Shown here piece after piece: positions 10,601 to 18,178 of a DNA stretch of 64,000 nt. The number at the start of each line of letters is the position of its first letter. Position 1 is the stretch's first letter. The stretch comes from CAVPXC01 sp963709505. Lineage in GTDB: Bacteria > Chloroflexota > Anaerolineae > JAAEKA01. The notes beneath the pieces were generated by a model. It made no database searches and was not told where the DNA came from. It was given only the letters and a program-made list of their open reading frames with translations. Both the position numbers and the translations under genes were made by a program. Location: positions 124,001 through 188,000 of the forward strand of contig CAVPXC010000012.1 in assembly GCA_963709505.1 (NCBI GenBank). Direction: 5' to 3'.

Positions 10601-11340
10601 CTGGGGTGGGCCAGACCCTCCACACCGAAGGCACCCTGACAGCGCAACAGGGCGACTTCGAACGAGCTCGATCCCTCTACGAGAGTAGCCTAGAGATCCG
10701 CCGACAGCTAAATGATTGGGCAGCCATCGCCAGCCTCCTCAGCAACCTTGGCAACGTCGCGCGCCTGCAAGGCAAGTATGAGGAGGCGCGAGCTCTGCAA
10801 GAGGAGGGGCTGGCCATTCGCCAGGAGAGCGGTGACAAGTGGGCCATTGCGGTTTCACTCAACAACCTTGGCAACGTGGCGCTGAACATCGGCGACCATA
10901 CGGCCGCCCGTGAGTACTTGCAGAAGGCCGTGGCTCTGGAACGCGAGGTTGGCGACCGAGCCAAGCAGGTCAATGCTCTCAATGACCTGGGAAACGTAGT
11001 TCGCAGCCAGGGCGACTACAGCGCGGCGCAGTCCCTCTATACTGAGGCGTTGCAGATCAACCGGGAACTGGACAACAAATGGGCCTCGGCCTATCTTTTC
11101 GAGGACGTCGGCTGTCTGGCGGCCTTGAAAGGCCAGGCAGAACGCGCGCTACAGCTGGTCGCAGCCGCCTCGGCGCTGCGGCAGTCTATCGGCGCACCCC
11201 TGTCACCCGCGGAGCAATCAAAACTCGACGAGCTACTCATCCCAGCAAAGGAACAGCTTGGCGAGGAAGGCCTCGCAGAAGCGAATGAGAAGGGCCGCTC
11301 ACTGAGTCTCCAACAGGCCATCGATCTGGCTGTCGGTTGA
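7669..11340 (+). CDS. adenylate/guanylate cyclase-AAA-TPR signalling protein
   Basis: 1223 residues, intact. Two class III cyclase homology domains come first. The first (about 28-200) keeps both metal aspartates (LFADISGFT and GFSGDAIT). The second (about 255-425) reads MAFTGID where the first metal motif should be, but keeps MGDKGSY, which suggests an asymmetric catalytic pair. An AAA_16/STAND-type ATPase follows (about 445-720) with a Walker A at about 471-482 (AEAGMGKS) and a Walker B at about 600 (LLLEDCHWLD). TPR repeats fill about 850-1190. The next gene encodes a cyclic-nucleotide-binding protein whose earliest possible start overlaps this stop, so the pair looks like a synthesis-and-sensing module. 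Activity is inferred from motifs only. Confidence 0.88.
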   Translation: MDSPIVYLPMDRRQALARGETLPDRVQGAALFADISGFTPLTETLARELGPQRGSEEITLHLNLVYDALIAELHRFGGSVIGFSGDAITCWFDEDRGQRAVACGLAMEQAMARFATIIVPSGKTMSLTMKVAVTVGPARRFHVGDPGYWIVEVLAGATLDRLAATENHARGGEVVVDSATAAALGDALEIVAWREDPQNNQRFAVVGGLTQQVTPTPWPLLPDDALDEEVTRPWLLPAVYERLRQGLGGFLAELRPAVALFMAFTGIDYDLDDDAGSKLDTFIHAVQTILAPYDGTLIQLTMGDKGSYLYAAFGAPFAHEDDAKRAGSAALELRDLATKLDFLRGIRIGITQGSMRTGAYGGTMHRTYGVLGDATNLAARLMQAATPDQIVVTQRVQEMLAEDFTWERLPELHVKGRSEPITAYNLLAVKIRPALTLLQSQHELPLVGRQAEMTLVGEKMERVAQGAGQIIGITAEAGMGKSRLVAELMRLVDERQWPHYGGECSSYGTNTSYHVWYSIWWHFFGLNPASTLEEQIGTLETQLRWIDPGLLPRLPLLGTALNLPIPDNELTATFDAKLRKSSLEALLLDCLRARSQQTPFVLLLEDCHWLDPLSHDLLEAVALAVASLPVLMLLAYRPPQLQYLKSPRVSSLAHFAMVELDDFTPDEARRLIDLKIQHEYGSQAEISGDLAGRITQRAGGNPFFIEELLNYLRTQGIDPTDRNALAQLELPNSLQSLVLSRVDQLAENQKITLKVASVVGRLFEADTLGGYYPQLGGAERVREDLGALTNADLTLLEVPEPELIYGFRHGITQEVAYESLPFATRAMLHESLANYTERTAGPRLDQVIDQLAFHYGRSDNVDKKREYFLRAGERAQAAYNNATAIDYYRQALPLVEGRECIAVRLKLAQVMDLVGKWQEANELYQQALDLAVQLDDLQAMARCETAMGEHLRKRGLYKEAASRLNEARAKFEQIDDLAGVGQTLHTEGTLTAQQGDFERARSLYESSLEIRRQLNDWAAIASLLSNLGNVARLQGKYEEARALQEEGLAIRQESGDKWAIAVSLNNLGNVALNIGDHTAAREYLQKAVALEREVGDRAKQVNALNDLGNVVRSQGDYSAAQSLYTEALQINRELDNKWASAYLFEDVGCLAALKGQAERALQLVAAASALRQSIGAPLSPAEQSKLDELLIPAKEQLGEEGLAEANEKGRSLSLQQAIDLAVG

Positions 11341-11384
11341 ATTGCGATCACGCCGATCAACCTGCTTGGAAGTCACCCAATTCC

Positions 11385-12149
11385 ATGCACGGATTGACCT
11401 TAGAACCGGAAAGCAGCTATCTCCACGTGGACAAGATCAACATTTTGCAGTCGGTAAGCATCTTCTCGACCACGCCGCGCCACATCCTGGCCGAGGTGGC
11501 TGACAAGCTGGAGGAGGTCGAGGTCCTGTCAGGGGCAACGATCTTCGAAAAAGGCGACCCGGGCACGTCGATGTACATTGTCGTCGACGGCTCGGTGTGG
11601 GTACACGATGGCGACATGAGCATCAACTACCTGCACACGCGCGACGTCTTTGGCGAGATGGCGGCTCTTGATCCCGTCCCGCGCAGCGCCTCCGTGACCG
11701 CGGTAGAGGACACACACCTCTTCAGGCTGGAACAGGACGAGTTGCACGAGATCATGATGCGCTCACCGGAAATCGCCGATGGCATCATCCGCGTGCTCTG
11801 CGAACACCTGCGCGCTCGGGTATCAGATATGAAAGAGGATTACCTCTACATGCAGCAGTTCGCCAAGGTGACCGCCGCAGCCGCCGCGGTCGAAAGTGGC
11901 GTGTACATCCCCGAGGCGCTGGACGATGTCGCACAGCGCACCGATGCTCTGGGCCGGCTGGCGCGCGTGTTCCAAAGCATGATGCGCGAGGTCTACACCC
12001 GCGAGCAACGCTTCAAGAAACAGATTGCCGAGCTACACATCGAGATCGACGAAACACGAAAGGCGCTCCAGGTCTCGGAGATTACGGAGACGGAGTACTT
12101 TCAAGAGCTCAAACAACGGGCCGGCGCGCTGCGGCGGGCGAAGCAGTAG
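11385..12149 (+). CDS. cyclic-nucleotide-binding domain protein with C-terminal coiled coil
   Basis: The ATG at 11385 is preferred. The frame also opens at a TTG (11337) overlapping the upstream stop. A cNMP-binding domain lies at about 15-135, with the phosphate-binding cassette FGEMAALDPVPRSASV. The Glu and Arg typical of cAMP/cGMP binding are present. The C-terminal part (about 190-254) is charged and likely coiled-coil, with no DNA-binding HTH recognised, so this does not look like a CRP-type regulator. Position just after a cyclase suggests it reads the nucleotide that enzyme makes. Confidence 0.8.
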   Translation: MHGLTLEPESSYLHVDKINILQSVSIFSTTPRHILAEVADKLEEVEVLSGATIFEKGDPGTSMYIVVDGSVWVHDGDMSINYLHTRDVFGEMAALDPVPRSASVTAVEDTHLFRLEQDELHEIMMRSPEIADGIIRVLCEHLRARVSDMKEDYLYMQQFAKVTAAAAAVESGVYIPEALDDVAQRTDALGRLARVFQSMMREVYTREQRFKKQIAELHIEIDETRKALQVSEITETEYFQELKQRAGALRRAKQ

Positions 12150-12150
12150 T

Positions 12151-12227
12151 GCAGGTTGCAAGTGGCAAGTGGCAGGTTGCAGGTTGCAGGTTGCAGCTTG
12201 CCACCTGCAACTTGCCACCTGCAACCT
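12151..12227. repeat. heptamer repeat forming an inverted repeat
   Basis: Eleven contiguous 7-bp units, starting 1 bp after the stop of the preceding gene. The left half is GCAGGTT/GCAAGTG and the right half is the complementary type GCCACCT/GCAACTT, so the tract can fold back. It is open in all frames, which artificially lengthens the downstream ORF. Same family as 17-58. Confidence 0.85.
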
Positions 12228-12238
12228 GCATAAAGACC

Positions 12239-13414
12239 ATGACCCATTCACAACCCTTCCCCTCCGAAATCACCCATAACGGCGAGACAGAGCGCAAAGT
12301 TACCTGGCTGGAGCTCTTCTACGACCTGGTCTATGTGGCAGCCATTATCCAATTGGGCAACGTGCTGAGCAAAGACGTGTCCTGGTTTGGCTTCATCGCC
12401 TTTGTTGCCCTGTTTATCCCCATCTGGTGGTCCTGGACCGGGATCACTTTCTATATCAACCGCTTCGTCGTGGACGACTTGTGGTATCGGATGCTGATCT
12501 TCGTCCAGATCGGCTTTATTGCGATTCTGGCGATGAGCGTGCCGAAGGCCTTTGGCGAGCTGGCGGTGCAGTTTACCCTGGCCTACGTCGGCATTCGAGC
12601 GATTCTGATTGTGTTGTACGTCCGTGGAGGCCGGAGTGTTCCGCAGGCGCGGCCGCTGACCCGACGTTACGCAATTGGGTTTTCGATCGCCGCCGCGATT
12701 TGGCTGCTCTCGGTCTTTGTACCAGCCCCAGCCCGGTACGCGATCTGGGCGCTGGGCATGATCGTGGACTTTGCCGTCCCCCTTTCCTCACGCCGTCTCA
12801 ACGCGCTCATTCCACCCGACGTGTCGCATATGGCCGAGCGCTATGGGCTGTTTACTATCATCGTGTTGGGCGAGGCGTTTGTGAAGGTGATCAGCAGCGC
12901 GCCCGAAGAGCCGCTTGCGGCTATAGAGCTGGTGCTTGGCGCACTTGGACTAGTCATCGTCGGCGCCATGTGGTGGATCTACTTCGACAACGTTGCCGGG
13001 TCATCGGTGAGACCCGTGGGGCGCGCCCCTTACATCTGGATCTATTCGCATCTCCCTTTAGCCATCGGCCTGACCGCGTTTGGCGTGGGGATCAAGAAGA
13101 TCATTTTCCTGCACGGCCACGAGGGAATCCCTGACGGGTACCGACTCCTCGTTGGGGGCGCACTGGCTGCGGTCTTGGTCTTCGTTATGCTGATCGAGCT
13201 CGCTACCACGCGCGCGGAGAACGCCCCACCCATCCGGCCGCGCGCGGGCATGCAGTTCGGGGCCGCCGCGCTTGTGGTTGCGATTGCGGTGTTTGGCGCT
13301 TCGCTGTCGCCTGTCGCCTTTATGGCTGTGCTGGCAGCGGCAGCCGTTGCGCCGATCTTGGTCGGCTTGTTCGAAGCGAGAAGACATCCTGCCCATGAGC
13401 CAGAAGCACACTAG
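12239..13414 (+). CDS. ltrA: LtrA family (low temperature requirement protein A) membrane protein
   Basis: 391 residues with about ten membrane segments. The N-terminal signature TWLELFYDLVYVAAI is typical of the LtrA family (PF06772). The family was named from a Listeria cold-growth mutant and its biochemical role is unsettled. The frame is open from 12149 because the heptamer repeat lacks stops. The ATG at 12239, after the repeat, is the sensible start. The 3' end overlaps the possible start of the next membrane gene by 20 bp. Confidence 0.8.
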   Translation: MTHSQPFPSEITHNGETERKVTWLELFYDLVYVAAIIQLGNVLSKDVSWFGFIAFVALFIPIWWSWTGITFYINRFVVDDLWYRMLIFVQIGFIAILAMSVPKAFGELAVQFTLAYVGIRAILIVLYVRGGRSVPQARPLTRRYAIGFSIAAAIWLLSVFVPAPARYAIWALGMIVDFAVPLSSRRLNALIPPDVSHMAERYGLFTIIVLGEAFVKVISSAPEEPLAAIELVLGALGLVIVGAMWWIYFDNVAGSSVRPVGRAPYIWIYSHLPLAIGLTAFGVGIKKIIFLHGHEGIPDGYRLLVGGALAAVLVFVMLIELATTRAENAPPIRPRAGMQFGAAALVVAIAVFGASLSPVAFMAVLAAAAVAPILVGLFEARRHPAHEPEAH

Positions 13415-14039
13415 GCCGCCTGCCCCTGTCGGCTCCATGAGCACCCACCGCATCGAGGCCCTGGCCGACGGCGTATTTGCCATCGTCATGACCCTGCTGG
13501 TCTTTGACCTGCGCGTGCCCGAAGTACCCGCAGCAGAACTACCCGCTACGTTGATCGCTTTGTGGCCCAAATTCATGGGATATGCGATCAGCTTTGTTCT
13601 GCTGGGTATCTACTGGATCGGCCATCGCAACCAGTTCAACTTCATCAAGCGCGCCGATCAGAACTTCCACTGGCTCAACATCCTGTTTTTTGGCGCCGTC
13701 TGTCTTGTGCCGTTTTCCACCGGCCTGGTCAGCCGCTATCCGGGCGAATGGCTGGTGATCGCAATCTACGGGGTGAATCTTATCCTGATTGGGCTGTGCT
13801 TGTTCCTGACTTGGACCTATGCCTCCTACCGCTATCACCTGGTCGACGCGGACCTGCCGCAGCCCGTGATGCGGCTGGCCCGCCAGCGCACCCTGCTGGC
13901 GCCGGCCTTCTACGTCGTTGCCATCTTGGTCGGCTTGATCAACCCCAGACTCAGCCTGATCATTTTCGCGCTGGTCCCGCTGCTCTACATCTTCCCCGGT
14001 TTGCAGCATTTCTGGACCTACCTGGCCCATCGCAGCTAA
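13395..14039 (+). CDS. TMEM175/DUF1211 family potassium-channel-like protein
   Basis: 214 residues from the ATG at 13395 (overlapping the LtrA stop) or 200 from the ATG at 13437. The signature RIEALADGVFAIVMTLLVFDL matches the first helix of the bacterial TMEM175 (DUF1211) family, where the usual FSDGVFAI reads LADGVFAI. About six hydrophobic segments are visible. Characterised relatives are lysosomal or bacterial K+ channels, so ion conduction is inferred from family membership. Translational coupling to ltrA is likely. Confidence 0.75.
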   Translation: MSQKHTRPPAPVGSMSTHRIEALADGVFAIVMTLLVFDLRVPEVPAAELPATLIALWPKFMGYAISFVLLGIYWIGHRNQFNFIKRADQNFHWLNILFFGAVCLVPFSTGLVSRYPGEWLVIAIYGVNLILIGLCLFLTWTYASYRYHLVDADLPQPVMRLARQRTLLAPAFYVVAILVGLINPRLSLIIFALVPLLYIFPGLQHFWTYLAHRS

Positions 14040-14158
14040 ACTCATGTTGTTTCTTCTCAATATTACGAGGTAGGGGCACGGCCTTGCGCCTGCCAGTCAG
14101 GGCGACCGCAAAGGTACGCCCCTGTTGGGAGTCGTGCTTACTTCGCCGGACGCCCATA

Positions 14159-14177
14159 TGTAACTATAATAGTTACA
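14159..14177. promoter_or_regulatory. perfect palindromic operator overlapping a -10 element, upstream of rrf2 gene
   Basis: TGTAACTATAATAGTTACA is a 19-bp perfect inverted repeat (9-bp arms, central A). It contains a consensus -10 TATAAT at 14165-14170. It lies 18 bp before the ATG of an Rrf2 regulator, so autoregulation by promoter occlusion is the natural reading. Confidence 0.7.
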
Positions 14178-14194
14178 GTAGGCGAGGTCCAAGA

Positions 14195-14623
14195 ATGTCG
14201 AGTAACAGTCGCTTTGCAGTCGCAGTCCATACCGTGACACTCCTGGCGCTCAGTGATGGCCCGGTTTCGTCGTCGGCGATTGCCGGCAGCGTCAGCACCA
14301 ACCCTGTGGTGATTAGACGTATCCTGGGCGCTCTACATCAGGCTGGCTTGGTCCACACGCAGCTCGGACCGGAAGGCGGCGCTGTGCTGGCTCAGCGGCC
14401 AGAGGATATCACCCTCCTGGACGTTTACCGAGCCACCGGACAGAGTGACCTCTTCGCCCTGCCCGCTCACCAGCCTAACCCGTTGTGCCCGTGCGGTCGC
14501 AACATCCAGCCCGTGTTGATACCGGTATTGGAACAAGCCGAAGACGCCGTCCAGACGACCCTGGCTGCGGTGACTGTCGCCGACCTAGTTGACCAGATTA
14601 GACAGCGCGAGCACGTAAGCTAA
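14195..14623 (+). CDS. Rrf2 family transcriptional regulator
   Basis: 142 residues. An N-terminal winged helix is visible (RFAVAVHTVTLLAL, SSSAIAGSVSTNPVVIRRIL, GLVHTQLGPEGGAVLA), followed by the central HQPNPLCPCGRNIQPVL region. Two Cys (CPCG) sit in the region used by redox- or cluster-sensing Rrf2 proteins. The closest type is YwnA-like, which is commonly paired with an NAD(P)-binding YwnB/NmrA-like gene, as here. The palindrome at 14159-14177 is its likely operator. Confidence 0.82.
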   Translation: MSSNSRFAVAVHTVTLLALSDGPVSSSAIAGSVSTNPVVIRRILGALHQAGLVHTQLGPEGGAVLAQRPEDITLLDVYRATGQSDLFALPAHQPNPLCPCGRNIQPVLIPVLEQAEDAVQTTLAAVTVADLVDQIRQREHVS

Positions 14624-14696
14624 CGGTCTCTCTTTTTTGAGACCAAGTGTCACCGATCCTAATACTGAACTAGAATCACCGAAAGGAACGAATCCC

Positions 14697-15551
14697 ATGA
14701 GCAATCGCATTCTTGTCGTCGGAGCCACCGGAAATGTTGGCCACAGCCTGATCGAGCAGTTGACCGCGCGCGGCCATAAGGTGAGGGCCGCAACGCGTCA
14801 CATCGAGACCTACGCGAGTCCCGCTGGAGTTGAGGCCGTACGCTTTGATTACGATCAGGCTGAGACCTATGGCCCCGCCTTGCAGGGCATGGATCACGTG
14901 TTTGCCATCCCAAAAGGCGCCGATAATGAAGCCCACCAAACCCTGGGTCCCTTCATCGACGCAGCCAAGGCCGCCGGTGTGCGCCATTTTGTCCTAATGA
15001 CCGCACGTGGCGTCGACATGGCGCCTGACACCGGTTATCGCAAGGCGGAGCTGCATCTCATCGACTCGGGTCTGCCCTATACGATCCTGCGTCCGACGTG
15101 GTTTATGCAGAACTTCAACCCGGGCTTCATCCTGCCGATCATTCGGCAAACCGGAAGTATCTACCTTCCCGCCGATGAGGGCAAAACCAGTTTCGTCGAC
15201 ACCCGGGACATCGCCGACGTTGCCGCAGTCGCCCTAACAGAAGAGGGGCATCTGGGCAAAGCCTATGGCATCACAGGCAGCGAAGCTCTTGGCTATGGCG
15301 AAGCGGCGGCGATCTTGTCCGCTGCTGCTGGGCGCACCATCGGGTACACTTCCATATCCGACCAGGACTTCCGCAACGGGTTGAGTGCCGCCGGCTGGAC
15401 CTCCGGCCAGGTGGGGATGATGGCCGGCTTGTTTGACACCGTACGTGCAGGCTGGGCCGCCGGCATCGATTCGACGACGCAGGATCTGACGGGTCGTCCG
15501 CCCCGCTCGTTTATGGACTTCGCCAAGGAAAACGCCGACGCATGGTGTTAG
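14697..15551 (+). CDS. NmrA-like NAD(P)-binding oxidoreductase
   Basis: 285 residues from the ATG preceded by GAAAGGA. The frame opens earlier (14637) without a good ribosome site. The N-terminal Rossmann motif is VVGATGNVG. The central motifs (FVLMTARG, YRKAEL, YTILRPTWFMQNF) mark an atypical SDR of NmrA/YtfG type, often quinone oxidoreductases or redox sensors. The classical Tyr-x-x-x-Lys reads Y-R-K. It is 73 bp downstream of the Rrf2 gene and probably in its regulon. Confidence 0.8.
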   Translation: MSNRILVVGATGNVGHSLIEQLTARGHKVRAATRHIETYASPAGVEAVRFDYDQAETYGPALQGMDHVFAIPKGADNEAHQTLGPFIDAAKAAGVRHFVLMTARGVDMAPDTGYRKAELHLIDSGLPYTILRPTWFMQNFNPGFILPIIRQTGSIYLPADEGKTSFVDTRDIADVAAVALTEEGHLGKAYGITGSEALGYGEAAAILSAAAGRTIGYTSISDQDFRNGLSAAGWTSGQVGMMAGLFDTVRAGWAAGIDSTTQDLTGRPPRSFMDFAKENADAWC

Positions 15552-15600
15552 TCCTGGTCTGAGAACCGCGGACTGTTGGAGGCGCGGACCAGAGATCTAC

Positions 15601-15651
15601 TTTGTACAGCATTGCGTAAACCCGTGCCGGGTTTACGCAATGCTGTACAAA
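15601..15651. repeat. perfect 24-bp-arm palindrome
   Basis: Arms 15601-15624 and 15628-15651 are exact reverse complements around a 3-nt loop (TGC). It lies 50 bp after the NmrA-like gene and could act as a terminator or be a dispersed palindrome. No T-run follows. Confidence 0.75.
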
Positions 15652-15754
15652 GGTTTTCGTTGACGGTTGCCGAAGGGACACCGCGCATGGGCGGCTGGCC
15701 TGAGAATGTAGCGCCACCTGTGGCACGAAGAACTAATTTTGAGAGGAGACGACG

Positions 15755-16375
15755 ATGAATATCGGTATTCTAGGCGCCGGTCGGGTCGGAGGCACTCTCG
15801 GCCGGCTGTGGATGAGCCAGGGCCACCAAGTGATGTTCGGGGTACGCGATCCGCTCGGGCCTAAGATGCAGGAGCTGCTTGCCGCAACCGGACCGGCCGC
15901 GCGCGCCGCAAGCCCGGCCGAAGCTGTCGCTTTCGGCGATGTCGTGCTGCTGGCCGTGTCGTGGGCGGGCGCGCGCGAGGTTATCGAACAGGCCGGCCCG
16001 TGGACCGGTAAAATCCTGATCGACGCGACCAACCGGCTGACGCCGCCGTCGCCCGACGATGCTCCGTCCGCCGCCGAAGACGTGGCACGCTGGGCGAAGG
16101 ACGCCCGCGTCGTCAAGGCCTTCAACGCCACCGGCTCGGCAAATATGGCCGCCGCTCCCTATGGCGCATTCAAGGTTGATATCATGTTCTGCGGCGATGA
16201 TTCCCACGCCAAAGCCGTCGTTACCGACCTGATCGCCACCAGCGGATTCAATCCGGTGGACTGCGGACCACTGGCCAACGCAAGCCTGGTAGAATCGCTG
16301 GCCAAGCTGTGGATGCAACTCGCCTTTGCCATGGACAACGGCCCGGATATAGCGTTTAAGCTTTTGCATCGATAG
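15755..16375 (+). CDS. NADPH-dependent F420 reductase-like protein
   Basis: 206 residues with a strong ribosome site (GAGAGGAGACGACG before the ATG). It begins IGILGAGRVGGTLGRLW, a Rossmann GxGxxG, and continues with the LLAVSWAGAREVI and ILIDATNRL segments of the F420_oxidored family (PF03807), with KAFNATGSANM later. Whether F420 is the partner cannot be told. No F420-biosynthesis gene is present, and many members simply reduce NADP-linked substrates. Confidence 0.75.
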   Translation: MNIGILGAGRVGGTLGRLWMSQGHQVMFGVRDPLGPKMQELLAATGPAARAASPAEAVAFGDVVLLAVSWAGAREVIEQAGPWTGKILIDATNRLTPPSPDDAPSAAEDVARWAKDARVVKAFNATGSANMAAAPYGAFKVDIMFCGDDSHAKAVVTDLIATSGFNPVDCGPLANASLVESLAKLWMQLAFAMDNGPDIAFKLLHR

Positions 16376-16414
16376 AGCAAGGCCATTCCAACTCGCCAAG
16401 AAGAAGAACAAACC

Positions 16415-16988
16415 ATGCTAAACTTCGATCCCGTAAGTAAAGAAGAAATCACCATCGACCAGCTTTGCGCGATGCTTACCGTCGCCGATCTGCGTCAACT
16501 GACCGACGAAATGATCGACGCCATGCTCGACCTGATCGCCGGCTGCACGGATGCGGATGTCACATTTGTTCCTGATGACCCTAGGGCCGAGGATACGTTC
16601 GCAACGGATCCCGACGAAGCCAGCTTGGCCTGGACCCTCGGCCACGTGATCGTGCACGCCACCGCATCGTCGGAAGAGGCGGCGTTTCTGGCAGCTGAGC
16701 TAGGGCGCGGCGTACCCGCACGCGAGGACCGATCTCGCTATGAAGTCCCCTGGCGCACGATGACAACCACGGAACAGTGCCGCCTGCGGCTGGAGGAAAG
16801 CCGGCGTATGCGCGTAGCAAGCTTGGAGTTGTGGCCGGATCCACCCCATCTCGACAACACATTTAAGGCCTGGTACGGCGACCAACGCTACAACGCTGAT
16901 CGTACGTTTCGTGTTCGGCCTACGACACGACGACAGCCACCTGGGACAGATTGCGGAGATCGTGCGGCAGGCGAGAGCGGGGAGATGA
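16415..16988 (+). CDS. DinB family protein, frameshifted near 16900
   Basis: The first frame reads through ITIDQLCAMLTVADLRQLTD and LGHVIVHATASSEE to KAWYGDQRYNA. The expected C-terminus (FVFGLRHDDSHLGQIAEIVRQ) lies in the next frame and ends at the TGA at 16986-16988. One inserted base around 16895-16910 explains it. The His of LGHVIVH and of SHLGQI are probable metal ligands of the DinB four-helix bundle (DinB_2), a superfamily of thiol-dependent metal enzymes. Without repair the annotated frame ends at 17017 with a nonsense tail. Confidence 0.72.
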
Positions 16989-16999
16989 TGAGATGGTGC

Positions 17000-17032
17000 A
17001 GTAGTTCGGTAGTGTGATAGTGCGGAAGTGCC
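17000..17032. repeat. degenerate octamer repeat
   Basis: About four 8-bp units of GTAGTGCG type (GTAGTTCG, GTAGTGTG, ATAGTGCG, GAAGTGCC) between the DinB gene and the GNAT gene. Same octamer family as the cleaner tract at 58648-58694. Confidence 0.55.
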
Positions 17033-17066
17033 AGGCGTCGGTGACATGTCACTTGAGAGGTAAGCG

Positions 17067-18035
17067 ATGAAGGCACATGGCGTTATGATGATAAGCGTGC
17101 GACCTGTTGATCCTGCTGCCGACTTGGCACGCATTGCCGAGTTGACCAATGCCGTGCATCCAAACTCGGAGACAGAGGAACTGCTGCGAGAAGATCTTAG
17201 CGCGCCAGATGGACGGGCGCTTTATGCGGAGTTTGGTCGCCAGTGTGCCGGACGAACCGGTTGCGGGCTATGCGCTGGTAGATCACGTTCCCTGGCAGCC
17301 CGCAGGCCGGTTTTGGCTGTGGGTCACTACAGATATCCGTTGGCGCGGCCAAGGTATCGGTTCGATGTTGTTTGCACGAGCGCTTACGCTAGCCACCGAA
17401 CAGCGTGCCGCTATTCTCGCTACTCAAGTGCGGGATGACCAACCTGAAAGCCTCGCATTTGCCGAACGCCGCAACTTCCACGTCGAGCGGCACATCTTTG
17501 AATCCGTGATCGACCTATCGATCTTCGACCAGAGTCGATTCACGGGCTTAATAGAAGATATAGAGGCCACCGGTATCCGGTTCTTTTCCCTGGGCGACGC
17601 AGGTAATACGCGGGAGGCCTTGCGCGCGCTGTGGGAGGTCAACTACCGCGTCTGTACTCGACGACCCGGCATCCACGGGGAGCTTTTCCTCCTTCGAGGA
17701 TTTCAGCCAAGTCGTGGGCCAGGCCTCCTGGTTCGACCCTTCGGGCCAGATCATGGCCGCCGACGGCGAGACGATTGTTGGTCTCGGTGCGGTTGGGTAT
17801 TTCCCGGAGAACTCGTAGCGCCAGGAATATGATCACCGGCGTCGAGCGCGCCTACCGAGGGCGTCACATCGCGTTGGCGCTGAAGCTCCTTGGTATTCGC
17901 TACGCGAAAGCCAGGGGTGCGCTCACGATCCGCACCAACAACGACTCGCAAAACGTGCCTATGCTTGCCGTCAACCGCAAGCTGGGCTACCGACCCGAAC
18001 CGGGTATATACCGGCTAATCAGACAATTCGCCTAG
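17067..18035 (+). pseudogene. tandem-domain GNAT acetyltransferase, several frameshifts
   Basis: The homologous reading runs through four frame segments. It starts at 17067 (RPVDPAADLARIAELTNAV). It then moves to the frame with WLWVTTDIRWRGQGIGSMLF, the acetyl-CoA loop of the first GNAT domain. Near 17640 it moves to a frame with FEDFSQVVGQASWFDP and AADGETIVGLGAVGYF. Finally it reads GVERAYRGRHIALALKLLGI and RTNNDSQNVPMLAVNRKLGY, a second GNAT domain ending at 18035. The double-GNAT layout resembles mycothiol-synthase-like proteins. At least three indels in under 1 kb mean either a true pseudogene or poor local sequence. Confidence 0.65.
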
Positions 18036-18044
18036 CTGGTTATG

Positions 18045-18145
18045 TCGTGCTGAGACCCCGCATCCCGCGGGCGGTATTCGCAAACGAATGACATGGTATG
18101 TCATGAGTAGACCCCGCATCCCGCGGGGCATGAGGAACTCAGAAT
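18045..18145. repeat. direct repeat with palindromic core
   Basis: AGACCCCGCATCCCGCGGG occurs twice (about 18052-18070 and 18110-18128), with related GAATGAC and GTCAT motifs around each copy. It fills most of the GNAT to aldo/keto-reductase spacer and looks like a degraded dispersed palindrome. Confidence 0.6.
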
Positions 18146-18178
18146 GACACCAAAGAACATAACACGAAAGGAAACAAC

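Noticed and set aside
9520..10647. 375-residue - strand ORF inside the cyclase/TPR gene
   Set aside because: Antisense shadow of the TPR region; no ribosome site or recognisable domain.
17..12227. Heptamer tracts considered as CRISPR arrays
   Set aside because: Units are 7-8 bp with no spacers; no cas genes in the window.
12149..12238. N-terminal extension of LtrA through the heptamer tract
   Set aside because: The repeat is open in all frames and encodes a meaningless QVA/CNL-type periodic peptide; the family's N-terminal motif begins just after the ATG at 12239.
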